Shown piece after piece: positions 49,099-60,739 of a stretch of 64,000 bases of DNA. Every line of letters begins with the position of its first letter. Position 1 is the stretch's first letter. The translations under genes and the position numbers were made by a program. The notes beneath the pieces are model-generated. The model was not told the origin of the DNA. It saw only the letters and a list, made by a program, of their open reading frames with translations, and ran no database searches. This DNA comes from Calliopum simillimum (Eukaryota > Arthropoda > Insecta > Diptera > Lauxaniidae), in NCBI GenBank assembly GCA_951812925.1, contig OX638369.1:23775329-23839328 (forward strand), written 5' to 3'.

Positions 49099-49381
49099 GG
49101 TTCCGATTTGCCCATCTACATATGGTACGAAAGTTATCCCGAACACATTGAGGAAGGTTACAAAGGTCGTGTGTCACGCGTCTCACAGGACTCACCATTT
49201 GGTAGTGCATCTCTCAACTTGACCAACATTAAGGAGTCCGATCAGGGCTGGTATGAGTGTAAAGTCGTCTTCTTGAATCGTGATCCCAAACAGCATAAGA
49301 ACGGTACATGGTTCCACCTGGACGTACATGCACCGCCACGTTTTAGTGTAACGCCCGAGGATATTATTTATGTTAATTTAG
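49099..49381 (+). CDS. tutl: Turtle, internal exon (Ig1 C-terminal half, Ig2 start)
   Basis: A 283-base exon encoding GSDLPIYIWYESYPEHIEEG then YKGRVSRVSQDSPFGSASLN and the F-strand block DQGWYECKVVF with the second Cys of the first Ig domain. It then gives the linker HAPPRFSVTPEDIIYVNLG that opens the second Ig domain. With the exon at 30562-30683 it completes one disulphide-linked Ig fold. NGT in HKNGTWF is a possible N-glycosylation site. The acceptor is CAACAG at 49098 and the donor GGTAAGT, with the exon ending one base into a Gly codon at 49381. The true start is the splice site, not the upstream open frame reading through the CAA repeat. The match to Drosophila turtle, recalled from memory, is nearly residue for residue, so this gene is under strong constraint. 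Confidence 0.95.
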
Positions 49382-49774
49382 GTAAGTAATGTATAGATTT
49401 CTTGCGTAAGTTTAACTTAAGTAAAAATATATCGATAAGTTAGTTAAGCAAGAGCAGCCATTGTTTGAAACTTATATTTCTATACACACAGAAAAATTAT
49501 AGTTTACTTTTCTGAGCTTTCATTCCCTTTAGTTTTGATTTTAAATTTTGAGGTATTAAATTCCAATTTTTTTCCAAAAAAGTTTGAAATTTATTCCAGA
49601 AAAGTATGAAATTTATTCCAAAGTAGTTTAAAATTAATATATTTTTGGCATTGTTCTATATAAATACTTTTTGGTTTTAAAATTAAACTAAAATTTTTAC
49701 CGTGTAGATCATTTAAGGTGTGACAAAAACTAAGAAAATCTAGGCTGTAACCTATATCGAAGCCAAGTTATAGC

Positions 49775-50240
49775 GAAAAAAAAAGTCAGAAAAATTTCGG
49801 TTTTTTTTTTGAAATATTCAAAATAAAAATTTTATCCTAGAGGAGCTCTGAATAAACTTACGGATAGTGCTAAAAGAGTTCTAAGGAAAATACTGCTAAC
49901 ATTTTTCGAAAATATGCGTACCTTTCACATTAATCGAAAAATCAGAAAAATTTCGGTTTTTTCGAAATCTCCCAAAAGTAAATTTTATCGTAGATGAATT
50001 CTGATTAGACTTTCGGATATCGCTCGAAGAGCTATAAAGAAAGTACTGGTAACATTTTTCCAAAATATTCGTACCTTTTATTTTAATCGGAAAATCAGAA
50101 AAAATTTTTTTTTTTTTTCTAAATATACGAAATAAAAATTTATCATAGAGGAGTTCTGATAAGACTTCCGGATAGCATTCGAAGAATTCTAAAGAAAACA
50201 TTTCTCCAAAATATTCGAACTTTTCATTTTAATCGAATTA
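49775..50240. repeat. Tandem array, three units of about 150 bp
   Basis: Units start near 49782, 49935 and 50085 with GTCAGAAAAATTTCGG-like sequence. They share TTTATCCTAGAGGAG-type, ACTTTCGGATA-type and CCAAAATATTCGTACC-type blocks. Confidence 0.75.
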
Positions 50241-51775
50241 GAGTTTTTGCATTTATTCTTGTATAAACTGCTTGATAAACTACGAAGCCTGAAAAACTGT
50301 TTATTCGAAACTGAAGTTTCTGAATACTGAGACTCCGATGCGAATTAGAACAATAAGATTAATTAAGTTTTAGAAGTCAAAAAGTGAGCTTTATAAAAAA
50401 TCTTATTTAAATTATGGCCGCCAAACAGTACAACTTTAAAAACACAAAGCAAATGACATTATTTGCATTTTTGCAAAAGAAAAAAAAAAAAAAAAAACTA
50501 AAATCATTTCTCAACAACTTAAGTAAAAATAACTTGAATCAAAAAACTTGTCACGATCAAAACTTTGCTTTGCTCGTTTGTTTATGTTGTCTTCGTAATC
50601 GAACGTGATTTATTCAAACGCATTTATTCATAGAGATGACTACCTGCTTGTGACACATCTACTATTTTGACTGTGATAGATTTCGACACATCAAACTAAT
50701 GTCCTGCGCGCAGCATAGCAATAGCAAAGCACCATATCCTTGGCAAATGTTTTTGTCTGATTTGGCAAATTGTTCCTGCCACTGCAAAAAAAAATAATTC
50801 AAACTTTTCTGTAGTGTGATAAATTTGTCTTTTTCTGACAAAGCAAACCAAACCCATCCTTGCGCACGCATATACACCTTCTTGAAACCCCAACACACTC
50901 ACAAACACTTGTGCGCAATTCTTTTGTGTTTTCTTGCGATTGAGTTTGGCATGAGCGTCATCGACGTCGTCAAACACATAAATCGCAAATTGCCTTTATT
51001 TCTTCCTTTCGCTGTTGTAGTTTTTTGGTTCAAGTGGATGAATTGTTATGTAGATGTGTGCGTGTGTGCAGCAGCAGCTACTTGGCATTTGGGTTAAACA
51101 GTCAGACAAACAAATAGAGATTTTTTACCTGCAGCGCGCAGACACGACACTCAGCTGCTGCTCGACAGTCAGACAGGCTGTTAAGCCTTAACAAGCGCTA
51201 CTTTGAGTTTTATCTTCAAACACAAATCCTTTTGAATTGTAGTGTTTTTTTGCGTATGTGTTTGTTTTTTGCTTGGCCTACTTTTAGGCGCTGTTGTGTA
51301 TTCCGTTTACTGGAGTATTTGTTAAAACTCTATTTAGAAAGCTTTAAATAAATTGAAAATAGTTTGGGAAAAAACAGGCTTCTGACTTAAAAGAGAACAA
51401 ACACACAACAAAAAAAAAACAAAATAACGCTTTATAAAAAAATTTCAAAAATTTATTTTTTCATTCAAATGGTTACTATGATGTCCCCTTACAAATACGA
51501 ATGTACTTCCAAAAAGATTTTTAAATAATTATGGAATATCTCAAACCTATTGAGACTATTTACCTTTAAGTTTTTTTATAAGTAAACATGCTAGAATATA
51601 AGTAAATACTTGCAGAAATGTCATTACTGTCCCTTTTTCAAATTTCTAACAGCGATATTATAAATTTAACCGTATAGTTTCAGTAGATGGGCATCTTTCT
51701 TGTCAAAAAAGGACAAATTTACATGATTTGATAAAATTGCCAATGCTGGCAGAAAAAACAAAGTAATAACTAGCA
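50241..51775. other. Intronic sequence, nothing recognised
   Basis: Mixed, comparatively unique intron with short TG/GTGT stretches near 51050-51070. Overlapping open frames on both strands near 50660-51100 have no recognisable motif. Confidence 0.4.
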
Positions 51776-51779
51776 GCTT

Positions 51780-52135
51780 TGTCACTATTGTTCCTGTCAA
51801 ACATAAAATTTTAAATCGACTTTACTTCGAAAATATTCTAAATACTAATAATTTTTGAACTGCAGTTGGAGTGCCTGGATGTCATTTAAAAATGGGTGTG
51901 ATCAAATAAAAGACACGCTTTCTTCCCATATAACACCAAATTTTAAATCGCCATAACTTCCGAATTATTTCAAGCAAAACAATAATATTTGATGTTTGAA
52001 AAATAATCGTTAGCATCTAGTTTATATTTGATAATGGTTGTGATCAGATCAAGGACACGCCCACCTTCCACCTTCTAGTAAAATTTTTTTTGATATAATC
52101 ATTTTCTGAGAAAATTATACGACATTTTGTAGCAG

Positions 52136-52167
<32 letters not shown>

Positions 52168-53045
52168 CAAAAAAGGGATACAAAATTTGAAATCATTGAC
52201 CTCAAGAACCTTCATAGCCAAAAATTTTTCGTTACATAAAAAAAGAAAATTTAAGAAAAGTGTCCGACATTATGGATCCACCATAAAAAAAAAAACCACC
52301 CCCACTACAATTTGTTTTTGATATAATCATTTGTTGAGAAAACCTCCCGCCATTTTGGATCCGTCATTTTATTGTCCAAAAAAGTGATCACGAGTTTAAA
52401 ATCACTGACCCCAAAAACCCCCCAAGCCAAAATTTTTTAGTCATATAATCAATTCTAAAGATAATTGTCCTCCATTATGAGACCACCATTTGTTAAGTAG
52501 TGATCTCAATAACCCTCATAACTACAATTTAGTTTTGATATAATCATTTTTTTAAAAAATTATGCGCCATTTTGGGTACTCCATTTTGTTTTCAAAAAAA
52601 GTTAATCCCTTATCCGGAATCAACGATTTCAAAAACCCACTAGCCACAATTTTGTCGTGATAAAATTATTCTTTAAAAAAATTGTCCGCTATTTTGTATC
52701 CACCAATTTTTTTCCAAAAAAGTTGATTCCGAGTTTGGAATCAGCGACCTCAAAAACTCTTCTGCTCACAATTTTGCTTTGACATAAAAATTTTTGAGCC
52801 GCCATTTTTGAGCCACCATTTTATCAAAAATTCAAAAAGAACTGTCCTGAATTTGGAATTTGCAAAAAAACTCTCTTAGCTACAATTTTATCGTCTTACG
52901 ATCAATTTCTGAGAAAATTGTTGGCCATTTTTTATCCGCCATTTTGTTTTCAAAAAAACTTGATCCCAAATTTGGAATCAGCTACTGCAGAAACGTAAAA
53001 GCTGATATATTTTTTATCAAAAATGAGCAGGAAAAACTTATGATC
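51780..53045. repeat. Diverged tandem arrays, period about 125-140 bp
   Basis: From about 52080 seven or so units carry TTGATATAATCATTTTCTGAG, then CGCCATTTTGGATCCACCAT, TCAAAAAAGTTGATCCCGA and ACCTCAAAAACCCTCATAG-like blocks. A preceding pair of about 150-base units (51800-52080) has the phrase TTTTAAATCGCCATAACTTC. Some units look like the internal repeats of Helitron-type elements, but no ends were found. Confidence 0.6.
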
Positions 53046-53874
53046 ATCTAGAACCCCATTCTAGAAAACTGTGTGGCGTTCTGCCACAAAACTATGCAGT
53101 ATGTTATTACTGTTCTTTACCACTTAAATACAAAATTAATGTCAATACTGTCCTTCATATGAAGCGGGACATTTTTATGCCATCAATGGATAGCGGAAAC
53201 AAAATTTTGATCATTCTTGGCCTCCTTCAAGGTGCTCGTAATAAGTTGGTTTTCCCGATTTCTTTTTTTTTAAAATCCTTTCACCGCTAGTCTGCACAAA
53301 GGATACGCAAAAAAGTTACTAAAACAACAAAAAACTAAACTCAAGTGGCTATTTGTATCAGCACTTTAAAAGCACAAAAGAAAAGTGAAGCACAAAGTCG
53401 CAAAGAGTAAAAACAAAAGGGAACCTTTTGAACAGAATCACCTACCGAAAACAACAAACGCACAATAAATAGTAACTGCAGGAACAAAAACAAACCAAAA
53501 TGAGCTACTTGGCTGACGGTCTTGTTGTAATTTGCTGTTTTTGTTGCTGTGTTTGTTTATTCCTGGAACTCGTTAAAAAAAACAACAAAAATAAGACAAG
53601 AAGTAAAAGAAAAATGTAAAAAAAACAAACATGCACAATACAAAGAATGTAAATCGTCAAAATGACAGGAAATGCTGGTTTCATCTGTGTGCACGTGAAC
53701 ATCTGTGAGACTCTTTGTGCTCTTTGCAATACATTGATAAGTTAACGTTATTCACCGCCATTGTTACCGTGTTAGTGTCGTTTTACAGTCCTCCAATAGT
53801 CTATATATGTTATATAATAATAGCTCTTCAATAAACTCATTGATAGGCCTTTTTCTGACGAAAACAATACTTTT
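53046..53874. other. Intronic sequence, nothing recognised
   Basis: A-rich sequence up to the BEL insertion site; its last five bases CTTTT are the target duplication. Confidence 0.5.
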
Positions 53875-54450
53875 TGTTTACGTGGAAACGTAAACTATGA
53901 AATAGGCCCCAACTACTTTTCTAAAGTTTTAGAAATATTGCCCAAGTTGATTTTTATACGACGGCAACCCTACCCACTCGCACGGCGAATTCATATTCTA
54001 ATCTAAAATATGTATTGACTTCTATATGTGCGGTGTTGCCGTCTCACTCACTCTGCTGTGTTCTGGCTGAAAATGTCATTCGTACATGACGTGAAAAAAA
54101 AAACCCTTCACTGATTTTTCTAACCTGCTGCAGAACAGCGCGTTTTTTGTGAGTTCGTAAAAAAAAGTAAATTATTCTAACTTAAACCTATCGGTGCTTA
54201 TGAATCTAACTTAAAACTATATTCGCTTATGAGTTAACTTAAAAATAAAGTAAAATAAAAGCTTAGACAACCTAAAAAGAAAAGTGTTTATTTTTTGTAA
54301 CCTGAAAACCCCAAGGGTGCAAGGGATCATCACTTGCGCGAAGCAAGAACCCAGCGAAGCCGTGTTGAGTGGAGCACCCCAGTGCTACAGGTAACCTGTG
54401 TGGTTTTAAGTATTATATTTAAACATATAAATTTGGTCCCCGACCAGACA
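53875..54450 (+). repeat. 5' LTR of BEL element
   Basis: A 576-bp repeat, TG...CA bounded. It contains an AATAAA at 54244-54249, a short stem-loop CTTGCGCGAAGCAAG at about 54333-54347, and a strong splice-donor-like CAG|GTAACC with GT at 54391. It identically matches the 3' LTR at 63163-63738. Confidence 0.95.
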
Positions 54451-54452
54451 TT

Positions 54453-54462
54453 TGGTCCTTCG
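54453..54462 (+). other. Primer-binding site, tRNA-Tyr type
   Basis: TGGTCCTTCG begins two bases after the 5' LTR. From memory the 3' end of fly tRNA-Tyr is CGAAGGACCA, complementary over ten bases. The next bases (GCC after a one-base gap) fit partly. Confidence 0.7.
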
Positions 54463-54556
54463 GCCTTCTTTGTGGCCAGAATACATACCCGTTTCGAAGT
54501 AAAATTTTTTAATTTTTTACGGCATCGGCCATTTTGTTTTCGGGTGTATTTGACAT

Positions 54557-54889
54557 GTGTTTAACCTTTGCAAGTGCGCAAGGTTAACACAAACCCTCGT
54601 GTATTTACATAAGATTTTTTTCCCGCGGAAATTTTATAATTGTGTTTAACCTTTGTAAGCGTACAAGGTTAACACATACCCATGTGTTTTTTCTTTTGTT
54701 AGCGGACAGTTTGTATGTGTGCTTAGCCTGTGAAGTTGATCAAGGTTAACACAAACTCGCGCGTTTTTTCTAACCAAATTGTGATATTTTTCAATATCGT
54801 GTTTTTTAACCTTTGAAGTTGCTGAAGGTTAAAGCAAACACTCGTTTTTTTTTTTTTTTGAAATTTCTAACCATTGAAATATTTCAAGG
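54557..54889 (+). repeat. Tandem stem-loop array in BEL 5' leader
   Basis: Repeated units about 71-85 bases apart, each able to fold into a hairpin. Hairpin 1 (54557-54590) pairs GTGTT-AACCTT with AAGGTTAACAC over 11 base pairs with one bulged T. Hairpin 2 (54642-54675) has the same stem, extended by TGTA/TACA. Hairpin 3 (54717-54752) is weaker. Hairpin 4 (54806-54832) pairs TTAACCTT with AAGGTTAA. Hairpin 5 (54871-54889) is built on TTGAAATATTTCAA. Each is followed by an ACAAAC-CTCG-like spacer. It lies between the primer site and the gag-pol start, where packaging or translation-control structures are expected. Function is not shown by sequence. Confidence 0.75.
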
Positions 54890-55081
54890 TGACATCAAAT
54901 TACACATTATAGAGTAACCTAAACTAATGCAAAGAATCACGCGTTTATTTTACACCAGTGTACACAGCTTTCGAAACCTTTTTTAAGAAATTTTTTATAA
55001 TTTTTTTTTGATATTTTTGTGGACTCGTGACGTAAACAGCAGAGCGTTTCTCGTGTTTTTCAAACAATAGAGCCCCATTTT

Positions 55082-55105
55082 ATGAGTTTTTGTGTGACGA
55101 CATAA
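55082..55105 (+). other. Short upstream ORF in BEL leader
   Basis: ATG at 55082 opens a seven-codon frame (MSFCVTT) closed by TAA, 95 bases before the gag-pol ATG. It could reduce initiation downstream, or be chance. Confidence 0.4.
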
Positions 55106-55200
55106 GCTTTAACCCTGCGTGCATCTCCGCTTCAAAAAGTTTTTTGCGTGATTATTTCTTTTTGCCTTTTGGTTCTTTGGCTTACCGTTTCAATATCAAA

Positions 55201-58200
55201 ATGGAACGAAAGTTGGAGAAGTACTCTCGCCAAAAAATGACCGTTTTGAATTTTGCAGCGAATACCAAGAAAACTAGTAAGGCAAAACAGACTAAAGGTT
55301 TCGTAACAACACGCAAGACTCTTCTTGAGCAATATTGGAGAAATTTCAAAAAGCTTTATGACGAAGTACTTGATGAATATCCAGAGGAAGATTCAGTGAA
55401 AGCTCTGCTAGAGAATGAGGATTTTGATTCAGTAGAATGTTCTTACGTGGAAGCAGTGTCGGAATTGTGCGACATGTTAGAAGTGCTTGAACCACCACAA
55501 GTTCCACCACATATACCCACAGCAAACACCACACTTGACCAAACTTCAATTATTGCTGCAACAACTAGTTTGCCGCGAATAAAGATTCCGCCATTTAATG
55601 GCGCATATTCTCAGTGGTACCCTTTCAAAGATCTTTTTGTTTCAATCGTCACGTCAAATAATTCTTTAACTAATACTCAGCGGCTTCAATACTTAAAAGA
55701 CAGCCTTACTGGGGACGCTCGTCATGCTTTAGATAATATTTCAACCACAGAAGCTAATTTTACCACAGCTTGGGAACTGTTAGAGCGCAAGTACGAAAAT
55801 AAACGTATTATAATTAATGCTTATCTCACTGAGATTACGAATTTAGCTGCAATTCCAAAAGAATGTGCATCAAGTTTGCGAAAACTTCTTGATGGAGTTA
55901 CATCTGCAGTGCGTGCTTTGGAACAGCTTGAGCGTCCAGTTGCACACTGGGACGATTGGTTAGTTTTCATAACTGTCCAAAAGCTGGATTCATCTACACG
56001 AAAAGCTTGGGAGCTTTCGCTTAAGTCAGACTCTGAGGTTCCAACTTTTAAGGAATTGATTCGTTTCATGGAAAACCGTACCCAATCCCTTGAGGTCTTG
56101 CAATGTTTCGGAGATTCCAAGTCGGAAAAAAAGTCGCATATTGAGACAACTCCAAAGCGCGTACATCCTTTGCGATCATTTCACAACAACGTTCAGGTTC
56201 CTAAATGCATAATATGTAAAGATACTCATCCGCTTCGATCATGCGCAAAATTTCTAAAGCTAAACGTTCATGAGCGATATTCTTTAGTGAAAAAGCACAG
56301 TTTTTGTGTAAATTGTTTAGCATTTAACCATGAAGTGAAAAATTGCAAAAGTTTATACACATGTTCCAAATGTAAGAAAAAACACCATACACTGTTGCAT
56401 AGGGAAGATATTCCAAGTTCTCGAAAATTTACTAATCATAAAAGTTATGCAAATGAGCAAACTTTTAACAGAAGTGACAATGCACATAGTTCTGCAGTCA
56501 CTTATACCTCTACAATACAGTCCATTGTTGAAAAACCGACTACGTCGAAAAATTTGTCTACGACAATTAACCCTACGGGTACAGTAAACACCCATTTTAC
56601 GTCAGCCACGAAAAAGGTTATCCTTGGAACGGCATTAATTGACATTTACCATCTGGGATCAACTTTTAAGGCTCGCGCCTTGATTGACCCTGCTTCTGAA
56701 TGCAGCTTCGTGTCAGAACGCATTCAACGTATGCTTAAACTTTCGACCAAACCCATTTCAGCCCAAGTAACGGGTCTGAATGGGACAATCAACACCTTAC
56801 CAACTATGAGGGCTTCGTTTCACATCGGTTCTCCTTTGTACCGAAAAAATCCAATCGAGATGAGTGCACTGGTGGTTCCAAAAGTGACCGAAAATTTGCC
56901 ATCGCTTAATTTCGACATTTCCAATTTCAAAGAAATGCCCTCTTTTGCATTTGCAGATCCGAATTTTAATCGTAGTTCCGTTGTAGATTTGCTTATCGGT
57001 GGAGACCTTTACCCTACAATACTTCTTGGTGGAGTTCAAAAAAATGTTTTTGGATCTCTAATTGGCCAAGAAACCATTTTTGGATGGATCCTCACAGGAC
57101 CAGTGCCAGCTGAGCAACCAATGCTCTCCTTAAAAGTTGTCTCGCATTTTACAGAAATAACTCTGAACGAACAACTTAAAAGATTTTGGGAAATCGAAGA
57201 AATCCCACATAAATCTTTAGTCTCCAAATCCGATGAAATCTGTGAACAGATTTATTCAAGTACCACAAAAAGAAATGTGAATGGACGATATATTGTTAAT
57301 TTACCCTTCAAACTAGAATTTCCTAGATCTAAATCTTTAGGCCAAACGAAATTCATTGCCAGAAGCCAGTTTCTACGAAACGAAAAACAACTACTCAAAA
57401 AACCAGAACTTAAGTCTCAGTATGACAACGTCATATTAGAGTATTTGGAACTCAATCACATGGTCGAAATCGAGCCTAAAAATTTTCAAGAAAATATTTC
57501 TTATTATTTACCCCATCATGCTGTGCTAAAGCCAGATAGTGCAAGCACAAAGCTTCGTGTTGTTTTCAACGCATCGTGTCCCTCTTCGAATTCTAATAGT
57601 TTGAATGACGTCTTATACACGGGACCGGTACTTCAAAACGATTTAGTCACACTTATTCTTAAGTGGCGACTATTCGAATTTGTTTTCAATGCTGACATTC
57701 AAAAAATGTACAGACAAATATTAGTGAACCCAGATCAAACTGCCTTTCAACGAATTATATTTCGCCAAAATTCAGCAGATGAACTTAAAGAGTTTGAGTT
57801 AAAAACCGTCACATTTGGTGTTAACTGTGCACCCTATCTAGCGATTCGTACGCTTTTGCAATTAGCTGATGATGAACAGCACCGTTTCCCGTTAGGCTCA
57901 GAAATTTTACGTGAGCACATGTACGTTGACGACGTTTTAGCTGGATCTCACGATCTTGCAACAGCAAAAAATTGTCGTGATCAGCTCAATAACATTTTGT
58001 TGTCAGCAGGTTTTGAGTTGAGGAAATGGACGGCAAACTCAAAAGAATTGCTTTCTGATCTTCCACAAGATCATTTGTTGAACGCTGAGTTTCTTTCATT
58101 AGAAGACAAAAGTTTAGCAAAAACTCTGGGAATTCGATGGAATGCGAAATTTGATTATTTTTATTTCAACGTTCAACCACTAACACATAAACCAAATTAT

Positions 58201-60486
58201 ACCAAACGCGAAGTTTTGTCTACAATTGCAAAATTGTTTGACCCGGTTGGTTGGCTTTCACCAATCATTATCACAGCCAAAATTATTATGCAGCAACTTT
58301 GGCTCGAGAAAACTGATTGGGATGATAACATAAAAATTCAGTCTCTTCAAAAATGGCATTCCTTTGTTGAAAATTATGAAAAAATTAATGATATTTCATT
58401 ACCTCGGTGGGTACACTTTTCACCCTCGAGTAAAGTTGAATTTCATGCCTTCTCAGACGCTTCTGAAAAAGCTTACGCTTGTGCAGTATACATTCGTGTT
58501 GAAACACAAAACTGCATATTTACCCACTTATTGACTTCGAAATCTAAAGTTTCACCAGTTAAAACCATATCGTTGCCCAGACTTGAACTTTGTGGTGCAG
58601 TTTTGCTGGCAAAACTTGTGAACTCTGTGATTCCACAATTAAAAATTGATAATTTTTCAATATTCAAGTGGACGGATTCCACAATTGTTCTTTCATGGTT
58701 GCAAAAACCTCCATGCACATGGAAAACATTCGTTGCAAACAGAGTCACCACTATAATTGACAAACTAGGCATTGAAAATTGGGCTCATGTCGATACCAGG
58801 GATAACCCTGCCGACCTAGCAACCCGGGGGCTACATCCTGCGGATCTTAAAAATAGTAAGCTCTGGTGGAATGGTCCTTCTTGGCTTAAGCTTCCAAAAT
58901 CTGAATGGCCAAAAAGTTCATGTTTACTACAACCAGATACTACACTGGAGAGCAAGCCTGTGAAATCTTTCATTACTAGCTCGACAGTGAGGGAAGATAT
59001 CTTGGAGCGTTTTTCCTCTTTAGACAAAGCGTTGCGAGTGATTGCCCATATTTTTCGATTTTTTAATCGAGCTCGTCGACTTGTCGACTCAACACCACCT
59101 TACACGTCCGGTAAGATTTCAAGTGAAGAACTGAAATTTGTGAAAAGGAGACTAATTCGACTATCTCAGCAAATTTACTTCCATAATGACTACTTTCATT
59201 TACTAGATAGTAAACTAATTGATTCCAAAAGTTCTTTGTTAACTTTGACTCCGTTTATGGATCGAGAAAACATAATAAGAGCAAATGGTCGCCTAGCATC
59301 TTCTCCAGCTTTGGATTACAATGAAAGGCATCCTATAATACTCGCGTATGAAAGTCGTTTTTCCAGATTACTAGTGAAATCTATGCATCATATGTCTCTT
59401 CATGGTGAAAACCAGTTAGTTCTTCGTCTAATACGTCGTGAGTTTTGGATACTCAAAGTGAAAAATTTAATAAAAACTTGTATCCACAACTGCAAAATTT
59501 GTGTCATTAATAAAAGGCGCTACCATGGTCAAATTATGGCTGCCTTACCTCCTGAGCGTGGAACCATATCACGTCCTTTTACCAACACAGGCGTTGATTT
59601 TGCTGGACCCTTTGAGATAAAAAGTTTTACTGGTAGATACTGTAAAATTACCAAAGGATATGCTTGCCTCTTTGTCTGTTTTTCTACAAAGGCTATCCAT
59701 CTTGAACCCGTGAGTGATCTGACGTCCCAGGCTTTCTTAGCAGCTCTATCAAGATTTGTTTCCCGAAGAGGTTGTCCTGATAACATATATTCAGACAATG
59801 GGACCAACTTCGTGGGTGCCGCTGGAATGCTTCAAAAGGATTTTAAACGCTTTATACAAGTTGTTAAGGACGATACAGTTGAAAAATATGGCTATCAGCA
59901 ACTTTCATGGCACTTTATACCGGCCTCAGCACCCCACATGGGTGGCCTATGGGAAGCCGGCGTAAAATCCTTCAAGAAACACTTTAGAAAGATCACCGGA
60001 CACTTAAAGTATACTTTTGAAGAGTTTGCCACGATACTCGCGAGAATAGAGGCTTGTCTCAATTCGAGACCACTCAGCGCTGCGTCTGAGAACGCAACTG
60101 ACTTGGCTGTGCTGACTCCAGGGCACTTCTTAGTTGGAGCCCCATTGTTGTCTCCAGCAGAACCAGAAGACACCAATTCAACCATCAGCATTTTAAACCG
60201 CTGGCAGAGAGTCAAAGCCACAGCTCAAGAGTTTTGTCGTCGCTGGAAGGATGAGTACTTGAAAGAGCTACTTAAGCGCACCAAATGGAAGACACCAACA
60301 GCTAACCAAAAAATAGGAGATCTTGTCGTCATACGCCATGAATCACTCTGTCCTACAGAGTGGAGACTCGGCCGTATCATCAAAATCTTTCACGGTTCTG
60401 ACGGAAAGGTTCGTGTGGCAACTTTAAACACTAACTCCGGTGAGATCACACGACCAATCCAGAAACTCGTTGTGATTCCCCAATGA
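55201..60486 (+). CDS. gag-pol: BEL/Pao Gag-Pol polyprotein
   Basis: The start chosen is ATG 55201 in good context (AAAATGG); the frame is open further 5' but without ATG. It encodes 1761 residues in one frame, the normal BEL arrangement. The Gag part has the DUF1759-type block (RIKIPPFNGAYSQWYPFKDL), then three knuckle-like motifs from residue 336: CIICKDTHPLRSC, CVNCLAFNHEVKNC and CSKCKKKHHTLLH. The protease has ALIDPASECSFV with Asp496, ending at TIFGWILTGP (DUF1758 type). The reverse transcriptase has YVDD at 908-911. RNase H has SDASEKA (Asp1086), LPRLELCG and KWTDST. The integrase has an HHCC finger (HHMSLHGE to CKICV), Asp1466, Asp1532 and Glu1585, then a DUF5641-type C-terminal domain. 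All catalytic residues are present and no stop interrupts it. Confidence 0.96.
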   Translation: MERKLEKYSRQKMTVLNFAANTKKTSKAKQTKGFVTTRKTLLEQYWRNFKKLYDEVLDEYPEEDSVKALLENEDFDSVECSYVEAVSELCDMLEVLEPPQVPPHIPTANTTLDQTSIIAATTSLPRIKIPPFNGAYSQWYPFKDLFVSIVTSNNSLTNTQRLQYLKDSLTGDARHALDNISTTEANFTTAWELLERKYENKRIIINAYLTEITNLAAIPKECASSLRKLLDGVTSAVRALEQLERPVAHWDDWLVFITVQKLDSSTRKAWELSLKSDSEVPTFKELIRFMENRTQSLEVLQCFGDSKSEKKSHIETTPKRVHPLRSFHNNVQVPKCIICKDTHPLRSCAKFLKLNVHERYSLVKKHSFCVNCLAFNHEVKNCKSLYTCSKCKKKHHTLLHREDIPSSRKFTNHKSYANEQTFNRSDNAHSSAVTYTSTIQSIVEKPTTSKNLSTTINPTGTVNTHFTSATKKVILGTALIDIYHLGSTFKARALIDPASECSFVSERIQRMLKLSTKPISAQVTGLNGTINTLPTMRASFHIGSPLYRKNPIEMSALVVPKVTENLPSLNFDISNFKEMPSFAFADPNFNRSSVVDLLIGGDLYPTILLGGVQKNVFGSLIGQETIFGWILTGPVPAEQPMLSLKVVSHFTEITLNEQLKRFWEIEEIPHKSLVSKSDEICEQIYSSTTKRNVNGRYIVNLPFKLEFPRSKSLGQTKFIARSQFLRNEKQLLKKPELKSQYDNVILEYLELNHMVEIEPKNFQENISYYLPHHAVLKPDSASTKLRVVFNASCPSSNSNSLNDVLYTGPVLQNDLVTLILKWRLFEFVFNADIQKMYRQILVNPDQTAFQRIIFRQNSADELKEFELKTVTFGVNCAPYLAIRTLLQLADDEQHRFPLGSEILREHMYVDDVLAGSHDLATAKNCRDQLNNILLSAGFELRKWTANSKELLSDLPQDHLLNAEFLSLEDKSLAKTLGIRWNAKFDYFYFNVQPLTHKPNYTKREVLSTIAKLFDPVGWLSPIIITAKIIMQQLWLEKTDWDDNIKIQSLQKWHSFVENYEKINDISLPRWVHFSPSSKVEFHAFSDASEKAYACAVYIRVETQNCIFTHLLTSKSKVSPVKTISLPRLELCGAVLLAKLVNSVIPQLKIDNFSIFKWTDSTIVLSWLQKPPCTWKTFVANRVTTIIDKLGIENWAHVDTRDNPADLATRGLHPADLKNSKLWWNGPSWLKLPKSEWPKSSCLLQPDTTLESKPVKSFITSSTVREDILERFSSLDKALRVIAHIFRFFNRARRLVDSTPPYTSGKISSEELKFVKRRLIRLSQQIYFHNDYFHLLDSKLIDSKSSLLTLTPFMDRENIIRANGRLASSPALDYNERHPIILAYESRFSRLLVKSMHHMSLHGENQLVLRLIRREFWILKVKNLIKTCIHNCKICVINKRRYHGQIMAALPPERGTISRPFTNTGVDFAGPFEIKSFTGRYCKITKGYACLFVCFSTKAIHLEPVSDLTSQAFLAALSRFVSRRGCPDNIYSDNGTNFVGAAGMLQKDFKRFIQVVKDDTVEKYGYQQLSWHFIPASAPHMGGLWEAGVKSFKKHFRKITGHLKYTFEEFATILARIEACLNSRPLSAASENATDLAVLTPGHFLVGAPLLSPAEPEDTNSTISILNRWQRVKATAQEFCRRWKDEYLKELLKRTKWKTPTANQKIGDLVVIRHESLCPTEWRLGRIIKIFHGSDGKVRVATLNTNSGEITRPIQKLVVIPQ

Positions 60487-60739
60487 TTTAATATTTTTTA
60501 TATTTTGTTCTATATGACTGTTTGTATCTGTTGAAATAAATACCTTTTCTAACCTATAACCACTCTATTGAATTATACAAAATGCTTTATTTGTGAAATT
60601 ACCCAAAAACACACTCTACAGATTAAAATATATAACAGGTGAACGCGAGAATCAACACCGTTGGACGTTTCATCGGACTATAGCAGTCAAATTTACCATC
60701 TTTCAACCAGCTTTAGCACACAGTCAACTCACCATCGTC
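60487..60739 (+). other. Spacer between gag-pol and first accessory ORF
   Basis: AT-rich, with AATAAA near 60535-60540 and an acceptor-like ACACTCTACAG ending near 60621. The reading frame of the next unit is open here from about 60593, but no ATG lies in it before 60740. Confidence 0.5.

Noticed and set aside
55090..55200. Upstream extension of the BEL gag-pol frame
   Set aside because: The frame is open but begins at TTG with no ATG; ATG 55201 has good context, and a short upstream ORF overlaps the extension.
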